Made by a program: the position numbers and the translations under genes
Notes under the pieces: generated by a model
The model's database searches: none
What the model was told of the DNA's origin: nothing
What the model saw: only the letters and a program-made list of their open reading frames with translations
Shown here: in pieces, positions 43,158 through 54,064 of the stretch
Layout of the letters: each line of letters starts with the position of its first letter
Position numbering within the stretch: position 1 is the stretch's first letter
Assembly (NCBI RefSeq): GCF_000426445.1
Contig: NZ_AUFJ01000009.1
Coordinates: 620,001 to 684,000, forward strand
Length of the DNA: 64,000 nt
From: Brevibacterium album DSM 18261
GTDB taxonomy: Bacteria; Actinomycetota; Actinomycetes; Actinomycetales; Brevibacteriaceae
Direction: 5' to 3'

Positions 43158-43292
43158 GACCTGGAGGGCAGGGCCCGCACGCGTGGGGAGCCGGTGCGTC
43201 TGTGGAATGATGAGTGCGGCCGCTCCCGCCCGGGAGCCCGACCCCGCAGACCCCCCCCAGCGCAACCCAGCGCATCCGAGAAAGGCAAGCAG

Positions 43293-43661
43293 ATGTCCGA
43301 GATCACCCGCTCGATCCAGGAACTCCTCTCCATCGACGGCTCCAACGGCGCCGCCATCGTCGACATCGCCTCCGGCATGGCGCTCGCAACAGGCGGCAAC
43401 CCGGCCTTCGACCTCGATGTCGCCGCCGCCGGCAACTCGAACGTGGTCCGCGCCAAGCTGAACACGATGCGCGATCTGGGGGTCAGCACCCCCATCGAGG
43501 ACATCATGATCACGCTGGGCGACCAGTACCACCTCATCAACGTGCTCGCCTCGGACAGCACCGAGGGTCTGTTCATCTACCTGGTGCTGGACAAGGAGAA
43601 GGCCAACCTCGCCCTCGCCCGCCACAAGCTCAAGCAGGTCGCCAAGAGCGTCCAGGTCTGA
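43293..43661 (+). CDS. Small roadblock/LC7-like protein of unknown role
   Basis: The 122-residue product has one compact alpha/beta domain: an N-terminal helix (SEITRSIQELLSIDG), strand AAIVDIASGMALA, central helix VVRAKLNTMRDL, strand HLINVLASD and a C-terminal helix with KLKQVAKSV. This resembles the roadblock/LC7 fold that often pairs with small GTPases, but no GTPase is nearby. GAGAAAGG precedes the ATG. Function is not assigned. Confidence 0.75.
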   Translation: MSEITRSIQELLSIDGSNGAAIVDIASGMALATGGNPAFDLDVAAAGNSNVVRAKLNTMRDLGVSTPIEDIMITLGDQYHLINVLASDSTEGLFIYLVLDKEKANLALARHKLKQVAKSVQV

Positions 43662-43679
43662 GAGACCCGGCCTCTCTCC

Positions 43680-43740
43680 ACTGAGTGAGCGGTTTCGGTC
43701 GGTTTGCGCGTGGCAAACCGACCGAAACCGCTCACTCAGT
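43680..43740. terminator. Perfect 28-bp-arm hairpin
   Basis: Arms of 28 bases (43680-43707 and 43713-43740) pair perfectly around the loop GCGTG. It stands between convergent genes ending at 43661 and 43745. Its arm shares GTGAGCGSTTTCKGTCGG with the hairpin at 47.9 kb. Confidence 0.75.
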
Positions 43741-43744
43741 GCAT

Positions 43745-45580
43745 TCAGGGCTCGCCGAACAGTCTGCGGATCTGCTCCCGGTGGCCGACCCCCTCGGAGG
43801 GACCTTCCTCGGCCTCGTCCGCCGGATGCCAGAACGGCACCACCCTGCTGTGCGACCAGTCGAGGTGCCCCGCGGTGGGGTCGGCGGGGTCGCGCCCGGG
43901 TGCGGGACTCCGCGGATGCTCGTCCTCCACCGCTGCGGGCCTCTCGGGTGCCGCGTGCCGCCGAGGCGCGACGACGGCAGGCTCGGCCTCCCCCGCGTCC
44001 GGAACGGCACCCGCGGAAGCAGGCGGAACCGCGGGCGCGGCCGAGGCAGAGGGCGCCGCTGCGGGAGGCGGTGGGGGCGGCGCCGCGTGCGCGGGGGCCC
44101 GGGTGCCCGAATCCGGGGTCGGCATCCGCCCCGAGGAGAGCTCCACGAGCCGGTCCTCATTCAGCACGGAGTTGTCGAACACGCCGCAGCTGCGGCCGTC
44201 GCGGAACACCGCGATCCGGTGGCAGCAGCCGATGAGCTCGGTGAGGTCCGAGGAGGCCAGCACCACCGCGCTGCCGGATGCCGCGGCCTCTTGGACGTAG
44301 TCGTGGAACGCAGCCCTGCCCGCCTCGTCGATGCCCCGCGTCGGGTCGTCGTAGACGTAGACCTGATGCTGCTCGGAGTTCGCGCGTGAGAGCTCGACCT
44401 TGCGGCGCGTTCCCTCGGACAGCGTGCTCACCGGCTGCCGGAGGCTGTAGACGCCGATAGCGTACCTGCGGATGTCCTGGATCGCCTCTCGCAGCCGATC
44501 CCGCTCGTCCGCGAAGGACTCCCCTGCGGCGGCGGGTGCCCGGCGGAGCATGACGTCGACCACCTGGTCGTCCTCCGTCAGCTCCCCGAGCCCTTCGCGC
44601 GTGGAGAAGAAGCTCACGCCGTCCACCGTCTCGTGGCCGAGCGGAGTCCCGTCGAGGAGCACCTGGCCGGCGGAGACCGGCCCCCTGCCCGTGATCGCGC
44701 GGACGAAGCTCTCCACGCCGGACCCGCGCAGCCCGGCCAGGCCGAGCACCTCGCCCGACTTCACGGACAGCGAGACCTCGCGCACGCCTTCGGGGGTGCT
44801 CAGCCCCGAGACGCTGAGCAGAGGCCGGCCGGTCCGTGCCGCCTGCGGGCGGGAGCGGTGCGGAAACCGCTGGTCGTACATGAGCCACACCATGGAATCC
44901 CGATTGAGGTCGCGGCCGCTCACCTCAGCGCGCACCTCGCCGTTCTTGAGCACCACCGCCCGTTCGCAGATGCCCTGCACCTCGTCGAGGCGGTGCGTGA
45001 CGAAGAGGACTGCCCGCCCCTGTGCCGCGATCGACTCGAGCAGGTCCAGGAACAGCAGCATGTCGTAGCCGCTGAAGGAGCTCGAGACCTCGTCGAGGAG
45101 CACGGCCCGGCTGTCCTCTCCGGCCACCCGGACCATCTCCATGAGGGCGAGCTCCACATCGGAGAGATCCCCCACGCGTTCCTCACCGGTGAGCCCGATG
45201 CCGTGAGCGGCGAACGCCTCACGTGCGGCGGCGCGTTTGTCCTGCGGCGCCCGCCCCTCCGGGACCAGCCGATAGAGGGCCTCCGCGGTGAGCAGCACCG
45301 CCGGGATCCGCGGGCGCTGCGCGACGGTGCTGATGCCCGCGGCGAGCGCCTCGGACTCGTCGCCCGGGTCGACGGGCTCACCGTCCACGCGCAGCTCTCC
45401 CGCGGTCCGCGGGAGCCTGCCGCTCGCCACTTCGATCACCGTGGACTTGCCCGCGCCGTTCTCACCGATCAGGGCGACGATCTCCCCGCTGCGGAGCGTC
45501 AGGTCCACATCCCACAGCCGAGCCCGGCGGCCCGCACTCACGGTGACCCCGGTCATCTCGAGCACTGCCGCCTCATCCAC
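43745..45580 (-). CDS. Orphan RbsA-like tandem ABC ATPase
   Basis: Two ABC domains lie in one chain, as in sugar importers. The first has Walker A GENGAGKST, a degenerate signature LSDVELALM and Walker B AVLLDEVSS. The second has a degenerate Walker A GLRGSGVES but a good LSEGTRRKVE signature and VYVYDDPTRGID. Residues from about 500 form a Pro/Ala-rich tail with a conserved-looking acidic end. No permease or binding protein is adjacent, so the partner is elsewhere or the role is different. TAGAAT (minus, 45631-45636) is a likely -10 box. Confidence 0.8.
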   Translation of the reverse strand: MDEAAVLEMTGVTVSAGRRARLWDVDLTLRSGEIVALIGENGAGKSTVIEVASGRLPRTAGELRVDGEPVDPGDESEALAAGISTVAQRPRIPAVLLTAEALYRLVPEGRAPQDKRAAAREAFAAHGIGLTGEERVGDLSDVELALMEMVRVAGEDSRAVLLDEVSSSFSGYDMLLFLDLLESIAAQGRAVLFVTHRLDEVQGICERAVVLKNGEVRAEVSGRDLNRDSMVWLMYDQRFPHRSRPQAARTGRPLLSVSGLSTPEGVREVSLSVKSGEVLGLAGLRGSGVESFVRAITGRGPVSAGQVLLDGTPLGHETVDGVSFFSTREGLGELTEDDQVVDVMLRRAPAAAGESFADERDRLREAIQDIRRYAIGVYSLRQPVSTLSEGTRRKVELSRANSEQHQVYVYDDPTRGIDEAGRAAFHDYVQEAAASGSAVVLASSDLTELIGCCHRIAVFRDGRSCGVFDNSVLNEDRLVELSSGRMPTPDSGTRAPAHAAPPPPPPAAAPSASAAPAVPPASAGAVPDAGEAEPAVVAPRRHAAPERPAAVEDEHPRSPAPGRDPADPTAGHLDWSHSRVVPFWHPADEAEEGPSEGVGHREQIRRLFGEP

Positions 45581-45705
45581 CTGCTACCACACTCTCCCGC
45601 AGAAACCGTGCATACTCCTCCGCCGAGGCGATTCTATCGCCGCTCTCCCGGGCACGCGCACCGTCGCGACTCCGAGAGCGGCGGCGCACCGCACAGCGCC
45701 CCGTT

Positions 45706-45719
45706 TTTGGTATACCAAA
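45706..45719. promoter_or_regulatory. 14-bp palindromic operator, likely for the GntR regulator
   Basis: TTTGGTATACCAAA is a perfect palindrome of the form bound by FCD-type GntR regulators. It lies just before the -10 box TATCGT, where binding would block RNA polymerase. It is also about 85 bp upstream of the start point expected for the divergent ATPase gene. Confidence 0.7.
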
Positions 45720-45722
45720 TGC

Positions 45723-45728
45723 TATCGT
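45723..45728 (+). promoter_or_regulatory. Leaderless -10 box in front of the GntR leader ORF
   Basis: TATCGT followed by 7 nt and an ATG at 45736, the same geometry as at the other leaderless genes. The GntR ATG itself is 161 bp further on. Confidence 0.55.
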
Positions 45729-45735
45729 GGGGAGC

Positions 45736-45900
45736 ATGATCACCTCCGGTCCCGCTCGGGACGCCTGCGCTCTCACCGACACGGCCCCCCGGCCTCTCCG
45801 CCGATGCGCGGAGCCCGCCGCGGAGGCGAGCGCAGCCGGGGACCGCCCCCTCGGCCCCGAGACCCGGGCCCCGCACACCCGCCTCCACGGGCTCGCATGA
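45736..45900 (+). CDS. Possible 54-residue leader ORF of gntR
   Basis: An ATG placed 7 nt after TATCGT opens a 54-codon frame whose TGA overlaps the GntR ATG (ATGA). The peptide (MITSGPARDACALTDTAP...) has two cysteines, many prolines and arginines, and no recognisable domain. It is best read as a leader whose translation delivers ribosomes to gntR, because gntR has no ribosome-binding site of its own. It may instead be an artefact of open frames in GC-rich DNA. Confidence 0.45.
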   Translation: MITSGPARDACALTDTAPRPLRRCAEPAAEASAAGDRPLGPETRAPHTRLHGLA

Positions 45901-46586
45901 CCCCGGACGACCTCGAGCAGGACTCTGAAGCCTCCCGCGTCACACGGCACCTCCGCGAGCAGATCCTCGACGGCGTCCGCGCCCCCGGCAGCCGGCTCGT
46001 GGAGCGCAGCCTCGCCGAAGAGCTCGCAGTGAGCAGGGTTCCGGTCCGCGATGCCCTCAGGGCGCTCGCGGCGGAAGGGCTCGTGACCCTCCGCCCGCGC
46101 ACCTGGGCCACCGTGCGGGTGCTCTCCCCGGATGACATCGCAGACCTCATGGAGGTGCGCCGCATCTGGGAGGCCCGTGCCTTCCGCCTCGCCGCGCACC
46201 GCCGCACGCCCGAGAGCCTCGAGCGCCTGCGCATCGCGCTCCGCACCCAGGCCGAGGCCGCCTCCCGGGGCGAGACTATCCCCGCCCGCCGCGCCGCCGC
46301 GGACTTCCACGACATCGTGCTGGAGCTGGCGGGGAACCGGCTGCTGCACGAGCTCGGGCAGACCCTCGGCGGTCGCATGCGCTGGCTCCTCGCACAGCAC
46401 GACGATCTGGAACTGGTCGCCGCGGAGCATCGCGCTCTCTGCGAGGCGATCGCAGCCCAGGACGCCGAGGCCGCGGCCGGTCTCGCCGCCGCCCACCTCA
46501 TGAGCAGCCTGGAGCACCTCGCACCGGACGCGGCCGCAGCCGTCCGGGCGCGCCTCGCCGAGCACCCGGACGGGAGCGCATCATGA
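45897..46586 (+). CDS. GntR-family (FCD) transcriptional regulator
   Basis: The 229-residue protein has a winged-helix domain (about 13-75; ERSLAEELAVSRVPVRDALR is the recognition region) and an all-helical FCD ligand domain with FHDIVLELAGN and EHRALCEAI, which supply metal-binding residues. Ligands in this family are usually small organic acids. It likely represses its own promoter through the palindrome at 45706-45719. The stop overlaps the MFS start, so regulator and carrier are coupled. Confidence 0.9.
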   Translation: MTPDDLEQDSEASRVTRHLREQILDGVRAPGSRLVERSLAEELAVSRVPVRDALRALAAEGLVTLRPRTWATVRVLSPDDIADLMEVRRIWEARAFRLAAHRRTPESLERLRIALRTQAEAASRGETIPARRAAADFHDIVLELAGNRLLHELGQTLGGRMRWLLAQHDDLELVAAEHRALCEAIAAQDAEAAAGLAAAHLMSSLEHLAPDAAAAVRARLAEHPDGSAS

Positions 46587-47914
46587 GCCGGCCGGCCCCC
46601 TCCCAGCGCGGGCTCGACGTCCTCGCGCTCGTCTGCCTCGCGCTGCTGGCCGTCTGCCTGCGGCCCGCGGCCACATCCGTGGGCCCGGTCCTCGCGGAGA
46701 TCGAGGCGGCGTTCGCGCTGAGCGGCTGGCAGACCGGGCTGCTCACCGCCATGCCCGGCTTCGCGTTCGCCGTGTTCGGCGCGCTCGCCTTCACCGTCCT
46801 GCGCGCGCTCGGCCTGTTCTGGTCGCTCGCGGCGGCGGCCGCGGCGATCGGCCTCGGCCTGGCCCTGCGGGTCGCCGTCGAGGGCTGGTGGGGCTTCGCC
46901 GGGTTCACCGTCCTGGCGCTCGCAGGCATGGCGATGGGCAATGTGCTGCTGCCGGTCTTCGCGAAGGCCCGGTTCCCGAAGCGCCAGTCCCTCGCCGTCA
47001 CGCTGTTCACCGTGAGCCTCGGGCTGGGTTCGACGCTGCCTGCCCTGCTCACCGCCCCGCTCACGGCGAGCGCCGGCGGCTGGCGACTGGGACTGGGCGT
47101 CTGGGCCGTCCTCCCGCTCATGGCGCTTCTCACCTGGCTCGCCGCCCGCAGCACGGTGAGCACCGCGCCCGGGAACGGCTCACCGGCTACCGGGCCCAGG
47201 GCCTCCTCGGATGGGGCCGAGGCGCCGGCGGCTTCCGCGGGCACGTCCCCGGAGGAGCGTGACAGCGACCGCGCCGCGGCCTCCCAGGACCGGCGGCGCG
47301 GGGTGGTGCGCTCCCGCGGCGCATGGATGCTCATGCTCTTCTTCGGGCTGCAGTCGCTGCACGCGTACACCCATTTCGGCTGGGTCGCGCAGATCTACCG
47401 CGACGCGGGGCTCTCGGCGGTGGACGCGGGCCTCATGGTCACGATCCTCATCGCCGTGGGCGTCCCGGGAGGCTTCATCGCACCGCTCATCGTCGTGCGG
47501 CGCTGGCACACGCGCTGGGTGCTCGGCGCCTACGGCGTGATCTCGATGGCGGGCTACACCGGGCTGCTGCTGGCACCCACCGCGCTCCCGTGGCTGTGGG
47601 CGCTGTGCCTGGCGATCGGCGCGCTGTCCTTCCCCTCCGCGCTTGCGCTCATCAGTGCGCGCACCCGTTCGCCGGAGGTGACGGCCCAGGTCTCCGCGTT
47701 CGTGCAGTCGGCCGGCTATATGCTCGCCGCCGCCGGCCCCCTGCTCATCGGCGTGGTGCTGGCCCGCACGGGGAGCTGGGACGCACCGCTGATCGGCCTC
47801 ATCGTGCTTGCGGCGGCGATGGGGGCCGCGGGTGCGCTGGCCGGGTCCCCGCGCACCATCGATGCCGAACTGGGCGAGGCCGACCGGGACGACCCCGGAC
47901 CGGACCGCCGCTAG
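46583..47914 (+). CDS. MFS transporter, CynX/NimT branch
   Basis: The 443-residue protein has 12 helices with a charged central loop (about 195-235). The first helix and the segment CLRPAATSVGPVLAEIEAAF match the cyanate/nitroimidazole (CynX/NimT) group. Its ATG overlaps the GntR stop, indicating that the regulator controls this carrier. Substrate is not evident; no cyanase is nearby. Confidence 0.83.
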   Translation: MSRPAPSQRGLDVLALVCLALLAVCLRPAATSVGPVLAEIEAAFALSGWQTGLLTAMPGFAFAVFGALAFTVLRALGLFWSLAAAAAAIGLGLALRVAVEGWWGFAGFTVLALAGMAMGNVLLPVFAKARFPKRQSLAVTLFTVSLGLGSTLPALLTAPLTASAGGWRLGLGVWAVLPLMALLTWLAARSTVSTAPGNGSPATGPRASSDGAEAPAASAGTSPEERDSDRAAASQDRRRGVVRSRGAWMLMLFFGLQSLHAYTHFGWVAQIYRDAGLSAVDAGLMVTILIAVGVPGGFIAPLIVVRRWHTRWVLGAYGVISMAGYTGLLLAPTALPWLWALCLAIGALSFPSALALISARTRSPEVTAQVSAFVQSAGYMLAAAGPLLIGVVLARTGSWDAPLIGLIVLAAAMGAAGALAGSPRTIDAELGEADRDDPGPDRR

Positions 47915-47921
47915 AAGACGA

Positions 47922-47972
47922 GTGAGCGCTTTCTGTCGGTCTGAGCGACTCAGGCCGACAGAAAGCGCTCAC
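47922..47972. terminator. 24-bp-arm hairpin between MFS and clpB
   Basis: Arms 47922-47945 and 47949-47972 pair with one mismatch around a 3-base loop. It separates two convergent genes and is related in sequence to the hairpin at 43680. Confidence 0.7.
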
Positions 47973-48025
47973 ATCGCCGCCTCCTGCCCACCGGCACCGC
48001 CGCGCTCACCGCACGGCGGTGAGCC

Positions 48026-50641
<2,616 letters not shown>

Positions 50642-50725
50642 GGGGACTCCGTTCTGTCTTCGGGCCCGTGCGGGCAAGGCCGCCCGCACGGATCACTGTG
50701 CTTCTGACAGGTCAACAGGAACAAA

Positions 50726-50746
50726 GTTGAGTCTATTCCACTCAAG
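50726..50746 (-). promoter_or_regulatory. HAIR element (HspR operator) of clpB
   Basis: GTTGAGT-N7-ACTCAAG matches the HspR-associated inverted repeat CTTGAGT-N7-ACTCAAG at 13 of 14 positions. A minus-strand TAGACT (50730-50735) inside it is a probable -10 box, so HspR would block RNA polymerase directly. Confidence 0.88.
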
Positions 50747-50926
50747 GTGAGATTTCGAGAGTGCCCGCCCTTCGTGGCACAGTGGCCTCAGCAGGAACCG
50801 CCTGCCGGCACCCCGCTCCGACGAGGCCGGTCACCGCGACGGGACGGGTCGCCGGCGCGGATCGCGACATGATGCGCACGTGCACAACGAATGCATCACA
50901 TTTGCCCGCGAGGCACTGCATGTGAA

Positions 50927-50955
50927 GTTCTCCGACTTACAGAACTACCTATAGT
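50927..50955 (+). promoter_or_regulatory. Promoter and inverted repeat of the EPS initiator gene
   Basis: GTTCT-N9-AGAAC (50927-50945) stands at the -35 position of a TATAGT -10 box (50950-50955). It could be an operator. The leader would be about 100 nt. Confidence 0.5.
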
Positions 50956-51062
50956 GAAGTGGCGCAGGCGGCCGAGGCCGTCCAGTGTGCGCAGCACCCG
51001 ATCCGCAGTCCCGGCCCTCACGCCCAGTGCACCGCCGGCGAGGACACCTTCGAGGGGGTTTC

Positions 51063-52505
51063 TTGGGCCGTACGTCCGCCTGGCAGAAGCGTCTGCCCAT
51101 GACGGCATTCATCGGTGACGTGCTCATCATCGTCCTCACCCTCGTCATCGCACAGGCGAGTCGCTTCAATGAGGCCGACGCCCGGCTGGCCGCCGCCGTT
51201 CCCGTCGAATACTGGCTCGTCGGCATCCTCATCGGCGCACTCTGGCTCCTCGCCCTCACGGTCTGGAAGGCGTGGGACATCCGCGTGATCGGGGCCGGCG
51301 CCCTGGAGTACCAGCGGATCTTCGCCGCGACGCTCGCGGTGTTCGGCGGAGTCGCGATCGTCTCCTATGCGCTGCGGATCGAACTCGCACGCGGCTACGT
51401 CGCCATCGCGGCACCCCTGGGACTCGTGCTGCTCCTGGTCTGGCGATGGCTCTTCCGCAGGCACATCTCCCGCCGCCGCAGCCGCGGTGAGCTGAGCAGG
51501 AGGCTCCTGATCATCGGCGGTCCCGGCGAGGTCCTGCAGCTCCACCGGAGCTTCGCCCGCACCCCGGGCGCCGGCTACCGGCTCATCGGGGCGGTCATGC
51601 CCGGGTACAGCCTCAGCTCCCCGGACGGGGAGGAGCTCCCGGTTCCGGTCCTCTCGGTGGATCGGGAGGTCAGCGCCATCATGGACTGCATCCGCACGCA
51701 CGAGGCCGAGGTGGTGGCCATCACCGGCCACGGCCTCAAACCCCGCACCATGCGGGCGCTGAGCTGGGAGCTGGCGGCACAGGAGGTCTCCCTCGTCCTC
51801 GCGCCCGCGCTCACGGACATCGCCGGCCCGCGCATCCACTCCCAGCCCGTCGCGGACCTGCCGCTCATCCACGTCTCGACACCGCGGCTCGACGGCTTCC
51901 AGGCCGTCGTGAAACGCAGCTTCGACATCGCGGCCTCCGCCCTGGGCCTCATCCTCATCTCACCGCTGCTGCTCGCGACCGCGATCGCCATCAAGCTCGA
52001 CGACGGCGGCCCCGTCTTCTACGCGCAGCAGAGGGTCGGCCGGGACAACATGCCGTTCACCATGTTCAAGTTCCGCTCGATGCGTCCGGATGCGGACGCC
52101 CTCCTGGAGGAGCTGCGCGCTCTGCAGGACAGGGACGCGGGCAACGGCGTGCTCTTCAAGATGCGCCAGGATCCGCGCATCACGCGGGTGGGCTCATTCA
52201 TCCGCAAGTACTCCATCGACGAGCTCCCGCAGCTCGTCAACGTCCTGCTGGGCACGATGTCCCTCGTGGGCCCGCGCCCGCCGCTCGCGAACGAGGTGGA
52301 GCAGTACAACCAGCTCGCGATGCGCCGCCTCAAGGTGACTCCGGGCATCACCGGACTCTGGCAGATCAACGGGCGCTCGGACCTCGACTGGGAGGAGAGC
52401 ATCCGGCTCGACCTCTACTACGTGGAGAACTGGTCCTTCCTCCAGGACATCATCATCGTCATCCGCACCGTCAAGGTCGTGCTCGCGAAGGACGGCGCGT
52501 ACTGA
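51063..52505 (+). CDS. Polyprenyl glycosylphosphotransferase (EPS initiator)
   Basis: This 480-residue enzyme transfers a sugar-1-phosphate to undecaprenyl phosphate and starts the EPS repeat unit. Four N-terminal helices are followed by a Rossmann-like domain, a fifth helix (KRSFDIAASALGLILISPLLL, split) and the catalytic domain with KFRSM, SIDELPQL, VGPRPP and TPGITGLWQINGRS. The TTG at 51063 with GAGGGGG upstream is my choice; an ATG at 51099 and a GTG at 50985 are alternatives. It lies 28 kb from the main EPS locus. Confidence 0.88.
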   Translation: MGRTSAWQKRLPMTAFIGDVLIIVLTLVIAQASRFNEADARLAAAVPVEYWLVGILIGALWLLALTVWKAWDIRVIGAGALEYQRIFAATLAVFGGVAIVSYALRIELARGYVAIAAPLGLVLLLVWRWLFRRHISRRRSRGELSRRLLIIGGPGEVLQLHRSFARTPGAGYRLIGAVMPGYSLSSPDGEELPVPVLSVDREVSAIMDCIRTHEAEVVAITGHGLKPRTMRALSWELAAQEVSLVLAPALTDIAGPRIHSQPVADLPLIHVSTPRLDGFQAVVKRSFDIAASALGLILISPLLLATAIAIKLDDGGPVFYAQQRVGRDNMPFTMFKFRSMRPDADALLEELRALQDRDAGNGVLFKMRQDPRITRVGSFIRKYSIDELPQLVNVLLGTMSLVGPRPPLANEVEQYNQLAMRRLKVTPGITGLWQINGRSDLDWEESIRLDLYYVENWSFLQDIIIVIRTVKVVLAKDGAY

Positions 52506-52663
52506 GGCGCCGGCTGCGCAGGAGAGGGGACTGCGCTGCTGCACGCAGACGCCTTGTCCATCACACCCTCGGGCGGGAGCGGTGAAGGCGGATTCGGAAG
52601 GTGATGACGCGTTCGGCGCCGGTGAGGTCGCACCCGGAGCCGCGACGATGATGTGAGGGAGCG

Positions 52664-53938
52664 CTACCCCTCCTCCACGGCGGGAGATCCGCCGGTGCGG
52701 ACGAGCACCCCGGCCTGCGCGAGAGCCTCGCAGGCCGCCGCCAGCGCCTCGCGCACCTCCCCGCCAGGAGGCGCGCCCAGGGCGCCGACCACGCGCTCCT
52801 CGAGCTCCTTCCAGCCGTCCCCCGCGCACAGCCCCGCCCACAGGACCGGACCGAGGCCGGAGAGCAGCTGGGCCTGCCGGTCCTCGGTGAAGACGACCGT
52901 GCCGTCCTCGCATTCGATCGCGTCGAGCACAGGAGCCGCCGCATAGGGCAGCCGATCCGCAGCACCGTCCGTCTGCACAGCGGACCGCCCGGAGGCGCCC
53001 AGATCTGCGTCCTCTCGCCCGGCCGCGGCCCCGCACCCGCCGGCCGCCGCTTCGCGCGCTGCGCCGCGCCGGCCCCGCCCCAGCGGCAGCACCTGCCTCC
53101 AGGAGCCGCACCTCCCGGGCGCGTACAGGTCCGGAATCGCCTCGCTCAGCATGTCCGGAGCACCGGCGAGCAGACGGCGGACGCCTCCCGTGGCCTCGGC
53201 GACCTCGGCGATGCGGCGCAGCGGGTGGGGCAGCTCCGCGAGATAGCTCGTCTGCTGCACGAGCTCCACGAGGGCCTCGGCCAGCGGAACCTGGGTGACG
53301 GAGGGCTCCGCGCGACCGTCGTCGCGACGGTCGAGGAGCACGAGCCCGGCGATGTGCAGGCGCGCAGCGGGCAGCGGGCGGAGCCCGAGCTGCGAGGGGG
53401 CGATCTGCAGCTTGTGGGAATGGCCGTCGGTGATGACGGAGAGCGGCTTGCGGTACGGCAGCACCTCTCCGCTCTCCGTGATCGCAACCGTCTCGTCGCT
53501 CACATAGCCGCGCTCCCGCGCGAGGCTGCGGACCGTCGTGGTCTTCCCCCGGCCGGAGGGGCCGATGATCGCCACGACCGCCCCCGTGTCATCGGCGATC
53601 CCGCCCGCGTGGAAGAGCAGGTGCGAGCCGCAGCGGGTCTCGAGCGCAGCGAGCGTCACCTTGGTGCTCAGCGTCGAGGCGATGGCCTCCAGCGCGGTCT
53701 CCGCGAGCATGCCGAGATCCACCGCGGGCGCAGCACCGGAGGCGGCCCCCTGCCCAGCATGCGCCCCGACGGGCTCGGCCTCCGCCCAGGGCTCCAGCAG
53801 CCGGGAGAGGAGGCGTGGCGACTCCGCTCCGGCGGCGGCCCGCACCTCCACCCGAAGGCCCATCGCATGCACCCAGCCGCGAGTGTGCTCCTCCCCCGCC
53901 GCAGGGGCGCTCGCCCCGCCGCTCATCTGCTGGTTCAC
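52664..53938 (-). CDS. HPr-kinase-like protein with C-terminal PqqD-like domain
   Basis: The central part has the HprK P-loop GPSGRGKTTT (about 126-135), followed by YVSDETVAI, the usual aspartate block after it. The C-terminal 85 residues (TVVFTEDRQ, LLSGLGPVLWAGL, ELEERVVGALG, LAQAGVLV) match the PqqD pattern of a small peptide-binding winged helix. No HPr or PTS genes lie nearby, so classical carbon regulation is unlikely. The GTG at 53938 follows AGGAGG; a GTG at 53983 and an ATG at 53926 also exist. Substrate is unknown. Confidence 0.65.
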   Translation of the reverse strand: MNQQMSGGASAPAAGEEHTRGWVHAMGLRVEVRAAAGAESPRLLSRLLEPWAEAEPVGAHAGQGAASGAAPAVDLGMLAETALEAIASTLSTKVTLAALETRCGSHLLFHAGGIADDTGAVVAIIGPSGRGKTTTVRSLARERGYVSDETVAITESGEVLPYRKPLSVITDGHSHKLQIAPSQLGLRPLPAARLHIAGLVLLDRRDDGRAEPSVTQVPLAEALVELVQQTSYLAELPHPLRRIAEVAEATGGVRRLLAGAPDMLSEAIPDLYAPGRCGSWRQVLPLGRGRRGAAREAAAGGCGAAAGREDADLGASGRSAVQTDGAADRLPYAAAPVLDAIECEDGTVVFTEDRQAQLLSGLGPVLWAGLCAGDGWKELEERVVGALGAPPGGEVREALAAACEALAQAGVLVRTGGSPAVEEG

Positions 53939-54008
53939 GTTGCCCGGAGCCTCCTGCCGGCGGACGCCCACTGCCACGGGCACCGCTGATGCGTCTGTGC
54001 GTTCAGGA

Positions 54009-54014
54009 GAAATC
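54009..54014 (-). promoter_or_regulatory. Possible -10 box of the HprK-like gene
   Basis: TAGATT on the minus strand about 70 bases before the chosen start suggests that this gene has its own promoter in addition to readthrough. Confidence 0.35.
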
Positions 54015-54064
54015 TATCGTGCGGGCACCGAACCCGGACAATGCACGCACCGGATGCAGCGCAC

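Larger units (their letters stand above)
50642..51062. other. Divergent regulatory region, clpB and EPS initiator
   Basis: No gene is seen in about 420 bases. It contains the HAIR element, the clpB -10 box candidate inside it, a GTTCT-N9-AGAAC inverted repeat with the TATAGT box, and the ribosome-binding site of the next gene. Confidence 0.55.

Noticed and set aside
43249-43258. Run of cytosines before the roadblock-like gene
   Set aside because: Could allow slippage, but it lies in non-coding sequence, so phase variation of a protein is not supported.
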